From Propioniciclava coleopterorum (lineage in GTDB: Bacteria > Actinomycetota > Actinomycetes > Propionibacteriales > Propionibacteriaceae): 64,000 nucleotides of DNA. Under the pieces are notes generated by a model. The model did no database searches. It had not been told where the DNA came from and saw nothing but the letters and a program-made list of their open reading frames with translations. The translations under genes and the position numbers were made by a program. Positions within the stretch are counted from its first letter, which is position 1. The number at the start of each line of letters is the position of its first letter. The stretch spans positions 1,568,722 to 1,632,721 of the forward strand of contig NZ_CP049865.1 in NCBI RefSeq assembly GCF_011393335.1. The letters run 5' to 3'. Positions 53,068-62,149 of the stretch are shown here, in pieces.

Positions 53068-53083
53068 GGTGGCGCGGCGCCTG

Positions 53084-53784
53084 TCAGGCGCTGACGGGCT
53101 CCAGGCAGACCTCCGCGGCCGCCAGGGCGTGCGTGGCCATGGAGTCCAGGACGGGCAACGGCGAGTCGGCCGGGGAGATGAGGAGTTCGATCTCCGTGCA
53201 GGCCAAGGCGACGGCTTGGCCCCCCGGGCGGCCAGCTTCTGGATCTCGGCGACGAACATCGCGCGGCTGGCGTCGGTGACGACACCCTGGGTGAGCTCGT
53301 CGAAGATGATCGCGTCGAGCGCGTCGTGCCGTTCCGGGTCCGGGGTGAGGGCCGTGATGCCGAACCCGGCCAGCCGGTCGGCGTAGAAGCTCTCGCCCAT
53401 CACCCACTTGGTGCCCAGCACGGCGAGCCGGTCGTAGCCGTTGCGCCGCGCGGCCGCGCCGACGGCGTCGGCGATGTGCAGCAGCGGGACGTCCAGTGCG
53501 GCCGTCACGGCCGGAGCGACCTTGTGCATCAGGTTGGTGCCGATCAGCACGGTGTCGGCCCCCGCGTCCTGCAGCCGCCGTCCGGACGCCGCCAGCATGG
53601 CCCCCGCAGCCTCCCAGTCCTCGGCGAGCTGGCAGGCGCGCACGGCGTCGAAGTCGAGCGAGTCGATCAGGATGCGGGCGCTGTGGTGGCCGCCCAGCAC
53701 CTCCTGAACCCGGGCGTTGATGATCCGGTAGTAGTTGATCGTCGAGTACCAGCTCATTCCGCCGATGATGCCGATGGTCTGCAT
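53084..53784 (-). CDS. Aspartate/glutamate racemase family protein, frameshifted as read
   Basis: A racemase of about 233 residues (MQTIGIIGGMSWYSTINYYRIIN). The first active-site region reads GTNLMHKVAP, with Thr where many racemases have Cys, as in YgeA-type L-Asp/Glu-specific enzymes. The second, ALACTEIELLI, retains Cys. That second motif lies beyond a frame change at the C6 run 53220-53225 (G run on the coding strand). One more base joins KLAARGG to QAVALACTEIE and gives a stop at 53084. Without correction the C-terminal active site is lost. GGAGAG precedes ATG 53784. It is divergent from a LysR gene. Confidence 0.75.
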
Positions 53785-53864
53785 GGCGTTCTCTCCTCTG
53801 CGTCGCTCGGGAACGATCCTGGTCGCGCTCCTCAGATGCCGGAAGGCCGAGAAACTCACCCGGG

Positions 53865-53881
53865 CATAAGCGACACTTATG
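53865..53881. promoter_or_regulatory. Inverted repeat between racemase and LysR genes
   Basis: CATAAG (53865-53870) and CTTATG (53876-53881) are perfect 6-bp arms with a 5-bp spacer, ending 2 bp before the LysR start. It is a plausible autoregulatory LysR-type site, and also lies in the divergent region of the racemase. Confidence 0.55.
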
Positions 53882-53883
53882 GC

Positions 53884-54765
53884 ATGGACGCACGTCGGCT
53901 GCTGCTGTTCCGGGTGATCGCCCGGGCAGGCTCGTTCTCCGCGGGAGCGCGGGAACTCGGCTGGACCCAGCCCGCGGTGAGCCAGCACATGTCCCGGCTC
54001 GAACGCGAGATCGGCACCCCGGTGTTCCGCCGCACCACCCAGGGCGTCACGCTCACCGACGCCGGTCAGACGCTGCTGAGGCGGGCCGACGAGGTGGCGG
54101 CCCTCCTGACCGCAGCCGAGTCGGAGATGGTCGACTTCCCCCTCGCCGGCGCAGGCCGGGTCCGGCTGGTCGCGTTCCCGTCCGCGCTGGCCACGCTGGT
54201 GCCGCGCGCGCTCGCCGCGCTGGAGCGCAGCCACCCGGGCGTCGCGGTCGAACTCAGCGAGGCGGAGCCTCCCGAGGCGATCGAGGCGCTGCGTGCCGGT
54301 ACCGCGGACCTGGCGCTCACGTTCCGCTACGAGCACGAGGACGCCGCGCCCGGGCTGGTCGGAGTCCCGCTCGCGGTCGAGGCCGTCCGGCTCGTGATGC
54401 CCGCCCGCGGCGACGGCGCGGCGCCGGGAGCCGTCCACGACCTGCGGGATCTGCGGGAGGCCGTGTGGGCGGCGGGCTGCCCCCGCTGCCGCGCCCACCT
54501 GCTGCGGATCTGCGCGTCCGCCGGGTTCACCCCGCGCATCCACCACACCACCGACGACTACGTCGTCGTCCAAGCCCTCGTCGCTCAGGGGCTGGCCGTT
54601 GCGGCCCTGCCCGCCTCCTCTCTGGACGCCCACGCGCACCCCGGCGTCACGGCCGTGGACGTTCCCGGGCTGGGGGCGCGCACCATCGAGGCGGTCGCGC
54701 TTCCGGGCGTCGCCCGGGTCCCTTCCTGCGCGGCCCTGCTGGCGGCGCTGTCGGCCGTGGCCTGA
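53884..54765 (+). CDS. LysR-family regulator
   Basis: A 293-residue LysR protein: the N-terminal winged helix (RLLLFRVIARAGSFSAGARELGWTQPAVSQHMSRLEREIGTPVFRRTTQGVTLTDAG) and a substrate-binding domain from about residue 88 (VRLVAFPSALATLVPRALAALERSHPGVAVEL). WAAGCPRCRAHLLRICASAG contains three Cys in the effector domain, unusual but not diagnostic. It is divergent from the Asp/Glu racemase with a palindrome in the gap, so it probably regulates that gene in response to an amino acid. Confidence 0.9.
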   Translation: MDARRLLLFRVIARAGSFSAGARELGWTQPAVSQHMSRLEREIGTPVFRRTTQGVTLTDAGQTLLRRADEVAALLTAAESEMVDFPLAGAGRVRLVAFPSALATLVPRALAALERSHPGVAVELSEAEPPEAIEALRAGTADLALTFRYEHEDAAPGLVGVPLAVEAVRLVMPARGDGAAPGAVHDLRDLREAVWAAGCPRCRAHLLRICASAGFTPRIHHTTDDYVVVQALVAQGLAVAALPASSLDAHAHPGVTAVDVPGLGARTIEAVALPGVARVPSCAALLAALSAVA

Positions 54766-54957
54766 GGCGTGCCGCGGGCGCTCGCCCGGGCGGTGGACGC
54801 GGGTGCCGGGGGCGCTGACCCGAACGGTGGCCGCGCGTGCCCGACGGCTCCGTGGCGCCCCGTCCGTCAGGCCACCCCCTGTGGGTGATGCCGCGGCACC
54901 GGGGTTGCTTCGACAATGCAGCGTGATGTCCGGCAACCTTCAGGAAGGGACCCCTCG

Positions 54958-56166
54958 GTGAACGCCGTCCTCGCCTTCTCCATCGTCATGGCGGTATGGA
55001 CCGTCAGTGACTTCATCGCCAAGAAGACCAAGTCGCTGCTGTCCTCGCTGTTCGTGGCCTCGATCATCTTCCTGATCGGCTTCCTCAGCGGGATCTTCCC
55101 CGAGGACCTGCTGGCCAGTTCCTCGCTGCTCGGCCTCGGCGGCACCATCGTCGGTTTCATCATCGTGCACCTGGGCACCCTCATCAGCATCGACGACTTC
55201 AAGCGCCAATGGAAGACCCTGGTCGTGGGCATCATGACCGTCGTCGGCATCGGCGTCCTGTTGTGGATCGCGGGCTTCATCTTCGGCGGCGGTCCGCGCG
55301 TGGGCGCCTACGAGGGCGTCGTGCAGGCGATGGACTACGTGGTCGCCGGGATCGGCGCGATCAGCGGCGGCACCATCTCGGTGCTCATCATCCAGGAGGC
55401 CGCGCTCGGCGTCGGGCTCACCAGCGTCGCGATCTTCCCCGTCCTCATCGCCGCCCTGCAGGGCATCATCGGCTTCCCGCTCACGTCCCTGATCCTCCGG
55501 CAGGAGGCGGCGCGGCTCAAGGACGAGTACCGGGCCGGCAACCTGGCGCCGGTCGTCGTCGAGGAGACCGACACCCCGCAGAACACGGGCAAGCTCCCCG
55601 CCTGGCTGTCCACCACTCCCGGCACCCTGCTCGTCGTGGGCGTCGTGGTGCTGCTCTCGACGCTGATCAACGACCTCACCGGCGGCATCCTGAACACTTT
55701 CGTGGTGGCGCTCGTGTTCGGCATCGCGCTGCGGGCCTCGGGCATCTTCAAGCCCGGCATCCTCAACGGCACCGACGCCTACGGCCTCATGATGCTGTCG
55801 ATCATGATCCTGGTCTTCGGCCCGCTCGCGACGGTCGAACCCGCCGACGTGGCCGCCCTGGCGTTCCCGCTGCTCATCGCCTTCGTGTTCGGCATCGGCG
55901 GCATCGCACTGTTCGCCGGTGTCACCGGCAAGCTGCTCGGCTACAGCGTGCCCATGTCGATCGCCATCGGCCTCACGTCGCTGTACGGCTTCCCCGGCAC
56001 CATGATCCTGTCCCAGGAGGCCGCCCGCGGGGCCGGGGAGACCCCCGAGGAGGTCGCCGCGATCGAGGGATCCATCCTGCCGAAGATGATCGTCGCCGGG
56101 TTCTCGACCGTGACCATCACCTCCGTCATCGTCACCGGCCTGATCGCCGGACGCATCGGCGCCTGA
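54958..56166 (+). CDS. Multi-pass membrane protein, possible transporter
   Basis: A protein of about 402 residues with around eleven hydrophobic helices. Two Gly-rich re-entrant-like motifs are visible: GIGAISGGTISVLIIQEAALGVG and GLTSLYGFPGTMILSQEAARGAG. The pairing of similar motifs in two halves, both ending in QEAA, suggests inverted-repeat architecture as in secondary carriers (for example glutamate/citrate-type symporters), but I cannot assign a family. The GTG at 54958 is chosen for the AGGAAGGG site. It is followed by a small DUF6325 gene. The substrate is unknown. Confidence 0.68.
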   Translation: MNAVLAFSIVMAVWTVSDFIAKKTKSLLSSLFVASIIFLIGFLSGIFPEDLLASSSLLGLGGTIVGFIIVHLGTLISIDDFKRQWKTLVVGIMTVVGIGVLLWIAGFIFGGGPRVGAYEGVVQAMDYVVAGIGAISGGTISVLIIQEAALGVGLTSVAIFPVLIAALQGIIGFPLTSLILRQEAARLKDEYRAGNLAPVVVEETDTPQNTGKLPAWLSTTPGTLLVVGVVVLLSTLINDLTGGILNTFVVALVFGIALRASGIFKPGILNGTDAYGLMMLSIMILVFGPLATVEPADVAALAFPLLIAFVFGIGGIALFAGVTGKLLGYSVPMSIAIGLTSLYGFPGTMILSQEAARGAGETPEEVAAIEGSILPKMIVAGFSTVTITSVIVTGLIAGRIGA

Positions 56167-56191
56167 CCCCTCCCGCGAAAGGACACCTCCC

Positions 56192-56623
56192 ATGACCCTG
56201 GCACCTGTCGAGTACGCCGTGATCGAGTTCGGCGACAGCACCGTGACCGGCGACCTCGTGCCCGCCCTCACCGAGCTCGTCGAGACCGGGCTCGTCCACG
56301 TCATCGACCTGGTCTTCCTGAGCAAGGACGCGGACGGCACCGTCACCGTCCTCGAACTCGACGACCTGCCCGAGGGGACGGCCGCGGCCTTCGCCGGGCT
56401 GGAACACGACATCGACGATCTGGTCAACGAGACCGACCTGCAGGTCGAGGCCGAACTTCTCTCCCCGGGAACCTCGGCGGTGGTGATCGTGTGGGAGAAC
56501 CTGTGGGCGCAGCGGTTCAGCGACGCCGTGCTCGCCTCAGGCGGCGTCCTGCTGGACTCGCAGAAGGTTCCCCAGGACGTCGCCGCCGCAGCCCTGGCCG
56601 CGCACCTCGCCTCGCTCGACTGA
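56192..56623 (+). CDS. DUF6325-like small protein
   Basis: A 143-residue soluble protein: PVEYAVIEFGDSTVTGDLVPALTELVETGLVHVIDLVFLSKDADGTVTVLELDDL. The start resembles DUF1269/DUF6325 proteins, which pair with SHOCT proteins in actinobacteria. The acidic second half (EHDIDDLVNETDLQVEAELL) and WENLWAQRFSDAV are also typical. GCGAAAGGAC precedes the ATG. It is followed 24 bp later by a SHOCT gene, the usual partner. The role is unknown; a membrane or stress association is suspected. Confidence 0.78.
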   Translation: MTLAPVEYAVIEFGDSTVTGDLVPALTELVETGLVHVIDLVFLSKDADGTVTVLELDDLPEGTAAAFAGLEHDIDDLVNETDLQVEAELLSPGTSAVVIVWENLWAQRFSDAVLASGGVLLDSQKVPQDVAAAALAAHLASLD

Positions 56624-56647
56624 TCGCCATCACCTAAGGAGACGCCC

Positions 56648-56971
56648 ATGTTCCGTCCACGACGCCGCGGCCCCGGACTCATCGGGACCGCCGCTCGCAC
56701 CGCCGTCATCGCGGGCACGGCCACTCGCGTGTCCGGCAACGTCGCCGCCAAGCAGCAGGCCCAGGCGCAGCAGGCGGCCCTCGCCGACCAGGCGCGGGTC
56801 CAGCAGGCGGCCGCAGCTCAGGTGGCGGCGGCTCAGCCAGCCGCGCCCGTCCCCGCGCCGCAGGGCGGGGACACGCTCGGCGACCTGGAGCGACTTGCGG
56901 CCCTGCACCAGCAAGGCGCCCTCACCGACGGCGAATTCGCCGCAGCCAAAGCGCGCCTGCTGGGGTTGTAA
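56648..56971 (+). CDS. SHOCT-domain protein
   Basis: A 107-residue protein with a basic N-terminus with a weak hydrophobic patch (GLIGTAARTAVIAGTATRVSGN), an Ala/Gln coiled-coil-like middle (AAKQQAQAQQAALADQARVQQAAAAQV) and a C-terminal SHOCT motif (LGDLERLAALHQQGALTDGEFAAAKARLLGL). It lies directly after the DUF6325 gene as commonly seen, and ends in a hairpin shared with the convergent LapA-like gene. Confidence 0.83.
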   Translation: MFRPRRRGPGLIGTAARTAVIAGTATRVSGNVAAKQQAQAQQAALADQARVQQAAAAQVAAAQPAAPVPAPQGGDTLGDLERLAALHQQGALTDGEFAAAKARLLGL

Positions 56972-56990
56972 GCCTGGCCGCGGCCGGGCT
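56971..56990. terminator. Bidirectional hairpin between SHOCT and LapA-like genes
   Basis: AGCCTGGCC and GGCCGGGCT pair with one mismatch across a 2-nt loop, placed exactly at the junction of two convergent genes. Confidence 0.65.
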
Positions 56991-57219
56991 AGCTGCGGCG
57001 TCCGCGCAGCAGCATCCCGGCCGCCAGCCCCGCCACGAACACCACCGTGAGGGTGATCCACAGCGGCGAGGCCACCTGGAACACCAGGAGGTTCACCTGG
57101 GCGCTCTCCCGGTTCTGCAGGATGAAGGCGATGGCCAGCGCCGCGATGATCACCCCGAGCCACGCCCGCGGGTTCTTCGCCAGCTCACGCCAGCGGCTGC
57201 CGCCCGTCGCCTCCGTCAT
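56989..57219 (-). CDS. LapA/DUF1049-domain membrane protein
   Basis: A 76-residue protein with two helices: AWLGVIIAALAIAFILQNRESAQVNLLVF, containing the characteristic F-x-x-QN-x-x-x-x-x-V motif, and ITLTVVFVAGLAAGMLLRGRR. This is the standard LapA (DUF1049) layout of small envelope proteins. ATG 57219 gives the family length. It is a single gene, divergent from the DUF1269 protein. Confidence 0.85.
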   Translation of the reverse strand: MTEATGGSRWRELAKNPRAWLGVIIAALAIAFILQNRESAQVNLLVFQVASPLWITLTVVFVAGLAAGMLLRGRRS

Positions 57220-57390
57220 GCCCGTTCTCCTTCGTGTCGTCGCTCCCGAGCCTCGGCGAGCACGGCCATGGTGCCCATCGGGGATCCCCTGCGGGATCAC
57301 CCGGTGTGGGTGATGTTTGCCCTCACCGCCCCGGGCACCATGGCGCGTGTGCTCCGCGGCGTGCGCCCGCGGCCGACAGAGAGGCAACAC

Positions 57391-57873
57391 ATGTCCGAGC
57401 TCATCATCATCGGCTACGACGACCACGAGGTGGCCGCTCAGGCTCACGACCGCGTCCTGAAGCTGCAGCGCGACCACATCGTGAACCTCGCCGGGCTGGC
57501 GGTCGTCCGCGTCGACGCTGACGGCAAGCAGCACGTCGACACCCCGGCCAAGAGCATCGTCGGGGCCTCCGCGGCGTCCGGTGCGCTGTGGGGCATGATC
57601 TTCGGGCTGTTGTTCCTCGTTCCCGGTGTCGGCCTCCTCGTCGGCGGCCTGTGGGGCGCGCTGATGGGACGCCTGGGCAAGTCGGGCATCAACGCCAGCT
57701 TCCGTGAGCGCGTCGACGGGCTGCTGGAGCCGGGCAAGGCCGCCGTGGTCGTGCTCGCCACCAAGCTCACCGAGGACAAGTTCGCGGCGGGGATGGCCGA
57801 GTTCGGCGGCACCGTCCTGCAGACCTCCCTGTCGGACGAGGACGAGAAGGCCCTCGCCGAGGAACTCGCCTGA
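57391..57873 (+). CDS. DUF1269 (Alb1/YlaF-like) membrane protein
   Basis: A 160-residue protein with an N-terminal ferredoxin-like half (ELIIIGYDDHEVAAQAHDRVLKL), then KSIVGASAASGALWGMIFGLLFLVPGVGLLVGGLWGALMGRLGKSGI (membrane hairpin) and a C-terminal repeat of the first fold (PGKAAVVVLATKLTEDKF). This is the complete DUF1269 architecture; function unknown, probably membrane-associated stress protein. AGAGGCAAC precedes ATG 57391. The glutaminase start is 5 bp after its stop. Confidence 0.85.
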   Translation: MSELIIIGYDDHEVAAQAHDRVLKLQRDHIVNLAGLAVVRVDADGKQHVDTPAKSIVGASAASGALWGMIFGLLFLVPGVGLLVGGLWGALMGRLGKSGINASFRERVDGLLEPGKAAVVVLATKLTEDKFAAGMAEFGGTVLQTSLSDEDEKALAEELA

Positions 57874-57877
57874 CCCC

Positions 57878-58855
57878 ATGACCTCTCACGGCTTCGTCTC
57901 CACCGGCAGCCTTCCGGCCTCCGCCGACGTGGCGGCCGCCGTGCAGGAGGTCCACGCGCGCTACCGGGACACCGCGGACGGCCTGCCGTCGGCGGTGTAC
58001 CCGGCGCTGGCGCGCGCCAACCCGAACCACTACGGCGTATGCCTGGTCGACGTCTACGGCCGCAGCCACAGCGCCGGTGACGTGGACACTCCGTTCACCA
58101 TCATGAGCGTCGCCAAGCCGTTCGTGTTCGCCCTGGCCTGCCGCGCCTGGGGCCCGGACGCCGTCCGTGACCGCATCGGCGTGGATGCCACCGGGCTGCC
58201 GTTCAACTCGCTCACCGCCGTCGAGGCGAGCCCGGACGGCCGCACCAACCCCATGGTCAACTCCGGTGCCATCGCCACGACGGCCCTGGTGCCCGGCGCG
58301 ACCGCCGAGGAACGCTGGGAGGCGCTGCGGGACGGGCTGTCCGCCTTCGCCGGACGCCCCCTCGCCCTGGACGCCGAGGTCTACGCCTCCGCGTCGGCCA
58401 CCAACGACCGCAACCGATCCCTCGCCTGGCTGCTGAACGCGCGCGGCCGCATCGAGGGCGACCCGGACGTGGCGCTCGACCTCTACACGCGGCAGAGCTC
58501 CCTGTCCGTGACGGCTCGCGATCTTGCCGTCATGGGCGCGACGCTCGCCGACGGCGGGGTGAACCCGGTCACCGGCGAGCGGGTCATGCCCGCAGAGTTG
58601 TGCCACCACGTCCTCGCCGTCATGGTCATCGCGGGGCTGTATGAGACCTCCGGCGACTGGCTCTACCGCGTGGGGCTGCCCGCCAAGAGCGGCATCGGCG
58701 GGGGCATCGTGACCGTCTCGCCCGGCAAGGGCGGGCTGGGCACGTACTCGCCGCCGCTGGACGCGGCGGGCAACAGCGTTCGCGGGCAGTTGGCGGCGCG
58801 CCACCTGTCGACGGGCCTGGGCCTCGACCTCCTGGCGTCCGCGCCGGCCACGTAG
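57878..58855 (+). CDS. glsA: Glutaminase
   Basis: A 325-residue enzyme of the serine-dependent glutaminase family that hydrolyses glutamine to glutamate and ammonia. The catalytic S-x-x-K is in MSVAKPF (Ser77, Lys80). Other landmarks are GRTNPMVNSGAIATTAL, EVYASASATNDRNRSLAWLL and LPAKSGIGGGIVTVSPGKGGLGTYSPPLDAAGNSVRG. Length is normal. It is translationally close to the DUF1269 gene upstream and 12 bp before the degenerate ATPase gene, so the three may be one unit. It could feed glutamate-based acid or osmotic tolerance. Confidence 0.93.
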   Translation: MTSHGFVSTGSLPASADVAAAVQEVHARYRDTADGLPSAVYPALARANPNHYGVCLVDVYGRSHSAGDVDTPFTIMSVAKPFVFALACRAWGPDAVRDRIGVDATGLPFNSLTAVEASPDGRTNPMVNSGAIATTALVPGATAEERWEALRDGLSAFAGRPLALDAEVYASASATNDRNRSLAWLLNARGRIEGDPDVALDLYTRQSSLSVTARDLAVMGATLADGGVNPVTGERVMPAELCHHVLAVMVIAGLYETSGDWLYRVGLPAKSGIGGGIVTVSPGKGGLGTYSPPLDAAGNSVRGQLAARHLSTGLGLDLLASAPAT

Positions 58856-58867
58856 AACGGGAACGGG

Positions 58868-61249
58868 ATGGCCGAGGCGTCCGCCGGCCTGACCGAGGCC
58901 GAGGCCCGCGTGCGGCTGGCGGCAGGTCAGGACAACACCACCAACGTGAAGCCGCGGCGCACCCTCCACCAGGCGCGCCGCGAGAGCGTCTTCACCGTGT
59001 TCAACCTGAACATGGTCGGGCTGGTCGTCATCCAGATGCTGCTGTCGGAGTGGATCGGCGCCGGCGTCACCGTGCTCATGTTCGGGGTCTCCCTGGCACT
59101 GCGGACCCTCCAGGAGTCGCTGGCCGACAAGCGCATCGACGCGGTGAGGGATGCCGCCCGGGTCCGCGCGACGGTGATCCGCGACGGCCGGCAGCGCCCG
59201 ATCAGCAGCGACGACGTCGTCCCGGGTGACCTGCTCGTGGTGACCGCCGGGGACCAGTTCCAGGTGGACGGCGTCGTGACCGGCACGGGCGTCATGATCG
59301 TGGACAGCTCACCGATCACCGGTCGGCGAGGCTGGACCCGCGTCACCGCCGGGGACGAGGTGCTCGCCGGGAGCATCTGCCTGTCGGGTCGGGGCCGCTA
59401 CGTGGCCACCCGCGTCGGCGACGAACGCCTCATCCACGCGCGGCTGGCGCTGCGCAGCGAGGCCGCGTCCCGGCCCACCCCGTTGGAACGCGTCGTGGCG
59501 AAGATCCTCACGGCGTTGCTGGTCGTCGTGGTGGTCTACGCCGGCATCCTGCTGGCCAAGTACTTCAAGCTGGACGTGGGGGAGCCGGGCGACGCGTTCA
59601 TCGACGCCGCGCCGGTGATCTTCTCCCTCATTCCTACCGGCCTGTACCTGATGATCATCGTCGCCTACGCCACCGGCACCGCCGACCTGGCACGGCTCGG
59701 AGCGATCGTCCAAAGCGCCCGCTCGGTCGAACTGCTCGCCGAGTCGACGGTGCTCTGCGTCACCGACGTGGGGCTGTTGTCGGGGACGTCCATGCGGGTG
59801 ACGCCGCTGCTGGCGCCGCCGGGGGAGCAGGACTGGCCCGATCCGTCGGATCTGCATCGCACCCTGGGCGACGTCGCGCGCAGCACCTCCCATCCCGGGC
59901 CGGTGTCGGAGGTCATCGCCGGCTCCTTCGACGGGGAGGCCGTCGCCGTCGCGGTGGAGCAGCCGCACCTGGCGACGCTGGGCTGGTCCGCGCTCGCGTT
60001 CGACGACCCCGACGACGCCTACGTCTATGTGCTCGGCGAGCCGCGCCTGTTCGACATCACGCCCGGCAGCGAGGACTCGCTCGTCTTGGCGCGCGGGCCC
60101 CAGGACGCGTCCTTCCGGGACGCCGACGGACGCCCGCAGCTCCCCGCGGGGCTGGTGCCGCTGGGCCTGCTGGAGCGCAGCCCCGTCCTGCACCCCGAAG
60201 CGCTGTCGGTGGTGCGCGGGTTCGTCGAGTCCGGCGTCCGGATCAAGGTGTTCGCCCCCGACGAACCCGGCGACGTCTTGGCGGCGTTGCGCCAGGCCGG
60301 GCTGTCGGAGGCCGACGAGCGCCACCTGCTTCCTGAGGGCGGGCTCTCCCGCGCCCAACTCGAAGCGCTGCCCCGGGACCAATGGGCCCAGGCCGCCCGG
60401 GATCACCGGCTCTTCGGCGGGCTCACCCCCGATCAGGTCGGCGACCTGGTGAGCGAACTGCGCGTCGGCGGCGCTCAGGTGACGGTCGTCGGCGACAGCC
60501 TCAGCGACCTGCCCGCCATGCAGGCCGCGCACCTGTCCGTGGCCCAGCGGGCGAGCTCCCAGGCGGCCCTCGGGCTGGCCGACATCGTCTTGCTGAACGA
60601 CACCACGGATGTGCTGCTGTCGGTGCTGCGGCGCGGCCAGGCCATCGTGCGGGGGCTGCTCGATGTGATCAAGCTCAACCTGTCCATCGTCGTGTGCTCG
60701 GCGCTCCTGATCGGCTTCGTCCGGCTGTTCGGGGTCGGGTTCCCGTACGTGTCCGGCCAGGGGTCGATCATCTCGATCCTGGCCGTCACCGTGCCCTCCG
60801 TGCTGCTGCCGCTGTGGGCTCGGCCCGCACCGGTCTCCAGCGGGCGCTACCTGCCGTTGCTGGCCCGTTTCGTGCTGCCTTCCGGTGTCCTGCTGAGCCT
60901 GGCCACGTTCGGCGTCTACCTGACCTTCATGGCCCGCACCGGGGATGTCCGGCTGGCCCAGTTCGCCGTCACCTACACGCTGCTGTACGCCGGGCTGGCG
61001 CTGTCGGTGCTGATCCAGCCGCCGCTGCCCGGTCCAGGAAACGCGCACACCTGGCGCACGGCGGCCCTGGCGGCGGGACTGGCGTTGGTGGGCACGCTCG
61101 TGCCGCTCGTGCCCCTGGGGCGTCGTCAGTTCCGGATCGAGTTCCTGCCGCACCTGAGCGACTATCTCGTCGTCGGGGCGGCGGTCGCGTGCTGGGCGTT
61201 GCTCCTGCACCTGGTCTGGCGGGCGATCCCGCGCGCCGACCTCGCCTAG
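58868..61249 (+). CDS. P-type ATPase-like protein with lost catalytic motifs
   Basis: A 793-residue protein with the overall layout of a P-type ATPase: N-terminal helices, actuator domain, helices 3-4, large cytoplasmic domain and C-terminal helices. But every catalytic motif has diverged. TGES reads ITGRRGW (about residues 154-160), the phosphorylation motif DKTGT reads TDVGLLSGT (about 300), and [10 protein letters not shown] reads GDSLSDLPAM. The PEGL-like helix-4 segment reads FSLIPTGLYLMI. It remains a long, intact frame with no stop, so it is a maintained pseudoenzyme rather than a pseudogene. It is probably descended from cation pumps of the MgtA/P5-like kind. A regulatory or scaffolding role is possible. 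Confidence 0.82.
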   Translation: MAEASAGLTEAEARVRLAAGQDNTTNVKPRRTLHQARRESVFTVFNLNMVGLVVIQMLLSEWIGAGVTVLMFGVSLALRTLQESLADKRIDAVRDAARVRATVIRDGRQRPISSDDVVPGDLLVVTAGDQFQVDGVVTGTGVMIVDSSPITGRRGWTRVTAGDEVLAGSICLSGRGRYVATRVGDERLIHARLALRSEAASRPTPLERVVAKILTALLVVVVVYAGILLAKYFKLDVGEPGDAFIDAAPVIFSLIPTGLYLMIIVAYATGTADLARLGAIVQSARSVELLAESTVLCVTDVGLLSGTSMRVTPLLAPPGEQDWPDPSDLHRTLGDVARSTSHPGPVSEVIAGSFDGEAVAVAVEQPHLATLGWSALAFDDPDDAYVYVLGEPRLFDITPGSEDSLVLARGPQDASFRDADGRPQLPAGLVPLGLLERSPVLHPEALSVVRGFVESGVRIKVFAPDEPGDVLAALRQAGLSEADERHLLPEGGLSRAQLEALPRDQWAQAARDHRLFGGLTPDQVGDLVSELRVGGAQVTVVGDSLSDLPAMQAAHLSVAQRASSQAALGLADIVLLNDTTDVLLSVLRRGQAIVRGLLDVIKLNLSIVVCSALLIGFVRLFGVGFPYVSGQGSIISILAVTVPSVLLPLWARPAPVSSGRYLPLLARFVLPSGVLLSLATFGVYLTFMARTGDVRLAQFAVTYTLLYAGLALSVLIQPPLPGPGNAHTWRTAALAAGLALVGTLVPLVPLGRRQFRIEFLPHLSDYLVVGAAVACWALLLHLVWRAIPRADLA

Positions 61250-61251
61250 GC

Positions 61252-61278
61252 CGGGCACCCGCTGCGGGCACCCGGCCA
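61252..61278. terminator. Hairpin between convergent genes
   Basis: GCCGGGCACCCGC (61252-61264) pairs with GCGGGCACCCGGC (61266-61278) with a 2-bp internal mismatch. It is placed between two convergent genes. Confidence 0.55.
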
Positions 61279-61285
61279 CCGAAGC

Positions 61286-62088
61286 TCAGCCTCGCGAGGC
61301 CGTGACGGCGAGCGCGCCGTCGGCGCGGCGCAGCGTGAGGACGTCACCTTCGACGACGAACGTGGTCGCCGACTCCAGGGCGGCCGTGAACGCGACCTCC
61401 TGCTCCAGGACGCCGGGCATGGTGCAAGCCATCTGGGTGGTCGCGACGGGACCGACGTCGATGCCGGCGCCGTCGACGCTGTAGCTGCCGAGGATGCGGT
61501 TGCAGCCAGCCTTGCCACCCAGCGTGCCGTCGGTGAACGTCACGGTCGGGGACCACCCGACGACGGGGCTGACGATCGCGGAGGCGCCATTGTGATAGCC
61601 GGTGACCTCCCAGGAACCGGCCAGCGACTGTGATTGCGCCGCGAACGTGATCACGGCCGTGCCCGCCTCGTTGGTCAACGTGAGCCGGTCGCCGGTCACC
61701 GAGAAGCTGCGGGCGGCGGCCAGGGATGCCAGGAACGTCGACTCCTGGGCCATGACGTCGCTGGCGCAGGCCATCATCGTCGACCCGATGGCCTCGTCGA
61801 CGCGGATCTCGGTGCCGGTGACGGTGTAGCGGGTCGTGAAACGGTTGCACCCGCCCGACCCGGTGAGCGTGCCGTCCGCGCCGAACGCGGCCGTGGGCAC
61901 GGCGGCGGCCAGGGCGGCCGTCCCGGCGATCTCCTCGGCGGTCCAGCGGGTGTCCGCCAGCCCGGCGGTGGCACCGGGTGCCGCGGGGAGGGGCTCCCGG
62001 GGGTGGCGGCCGTCCCGGAGGCGCACCCCGCCGTCGCCAGGGTCAGCAGGAGCATCAGCGCGCCTGTGCGTCGGTGTCGTGCGGTCAT
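61286..62088 (-). CDS. Lipoprotein with two META (HslJ) domains, frameshifted as read
   Basis: The N-terminus MTARHRRTGALMLLLTLATAGC is a lipoprotein signal (lipobox ATAGC). After about 30 codons the frame changes at the G5 run 61999-62003 (C run on the coding strand). One extra base joins GTAATP to EPLPAAPGATAGLADTRWT. Two META domains follow: DTRWTAEEIAG to GGCNRFTTRYTVTG with MACASDVMAQE, and SWEVTGYHNGA to GGKAGCNRILGSYSV with MACTMPGVLEQE. META/HslJ domains occur in envelope and stress proteins. Read literally, the signal peptide is lost. Full length is about 267 residues. Confidence 0.78.
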
Positions 62089-62149
62089 GGCTGTGCCTCT
62101 CCGTGGTCGGTGCCCTGCCGGGCGCTTCTACGATGCCCGATCGGGCGCG

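Noticed and set aside
52258-53083. Minus-strand coding sequence beyond the racemase
   Set aside because: The frame continues only because the racemase lost a base; the residues are shadows of the ABC permease and ATPase genes.
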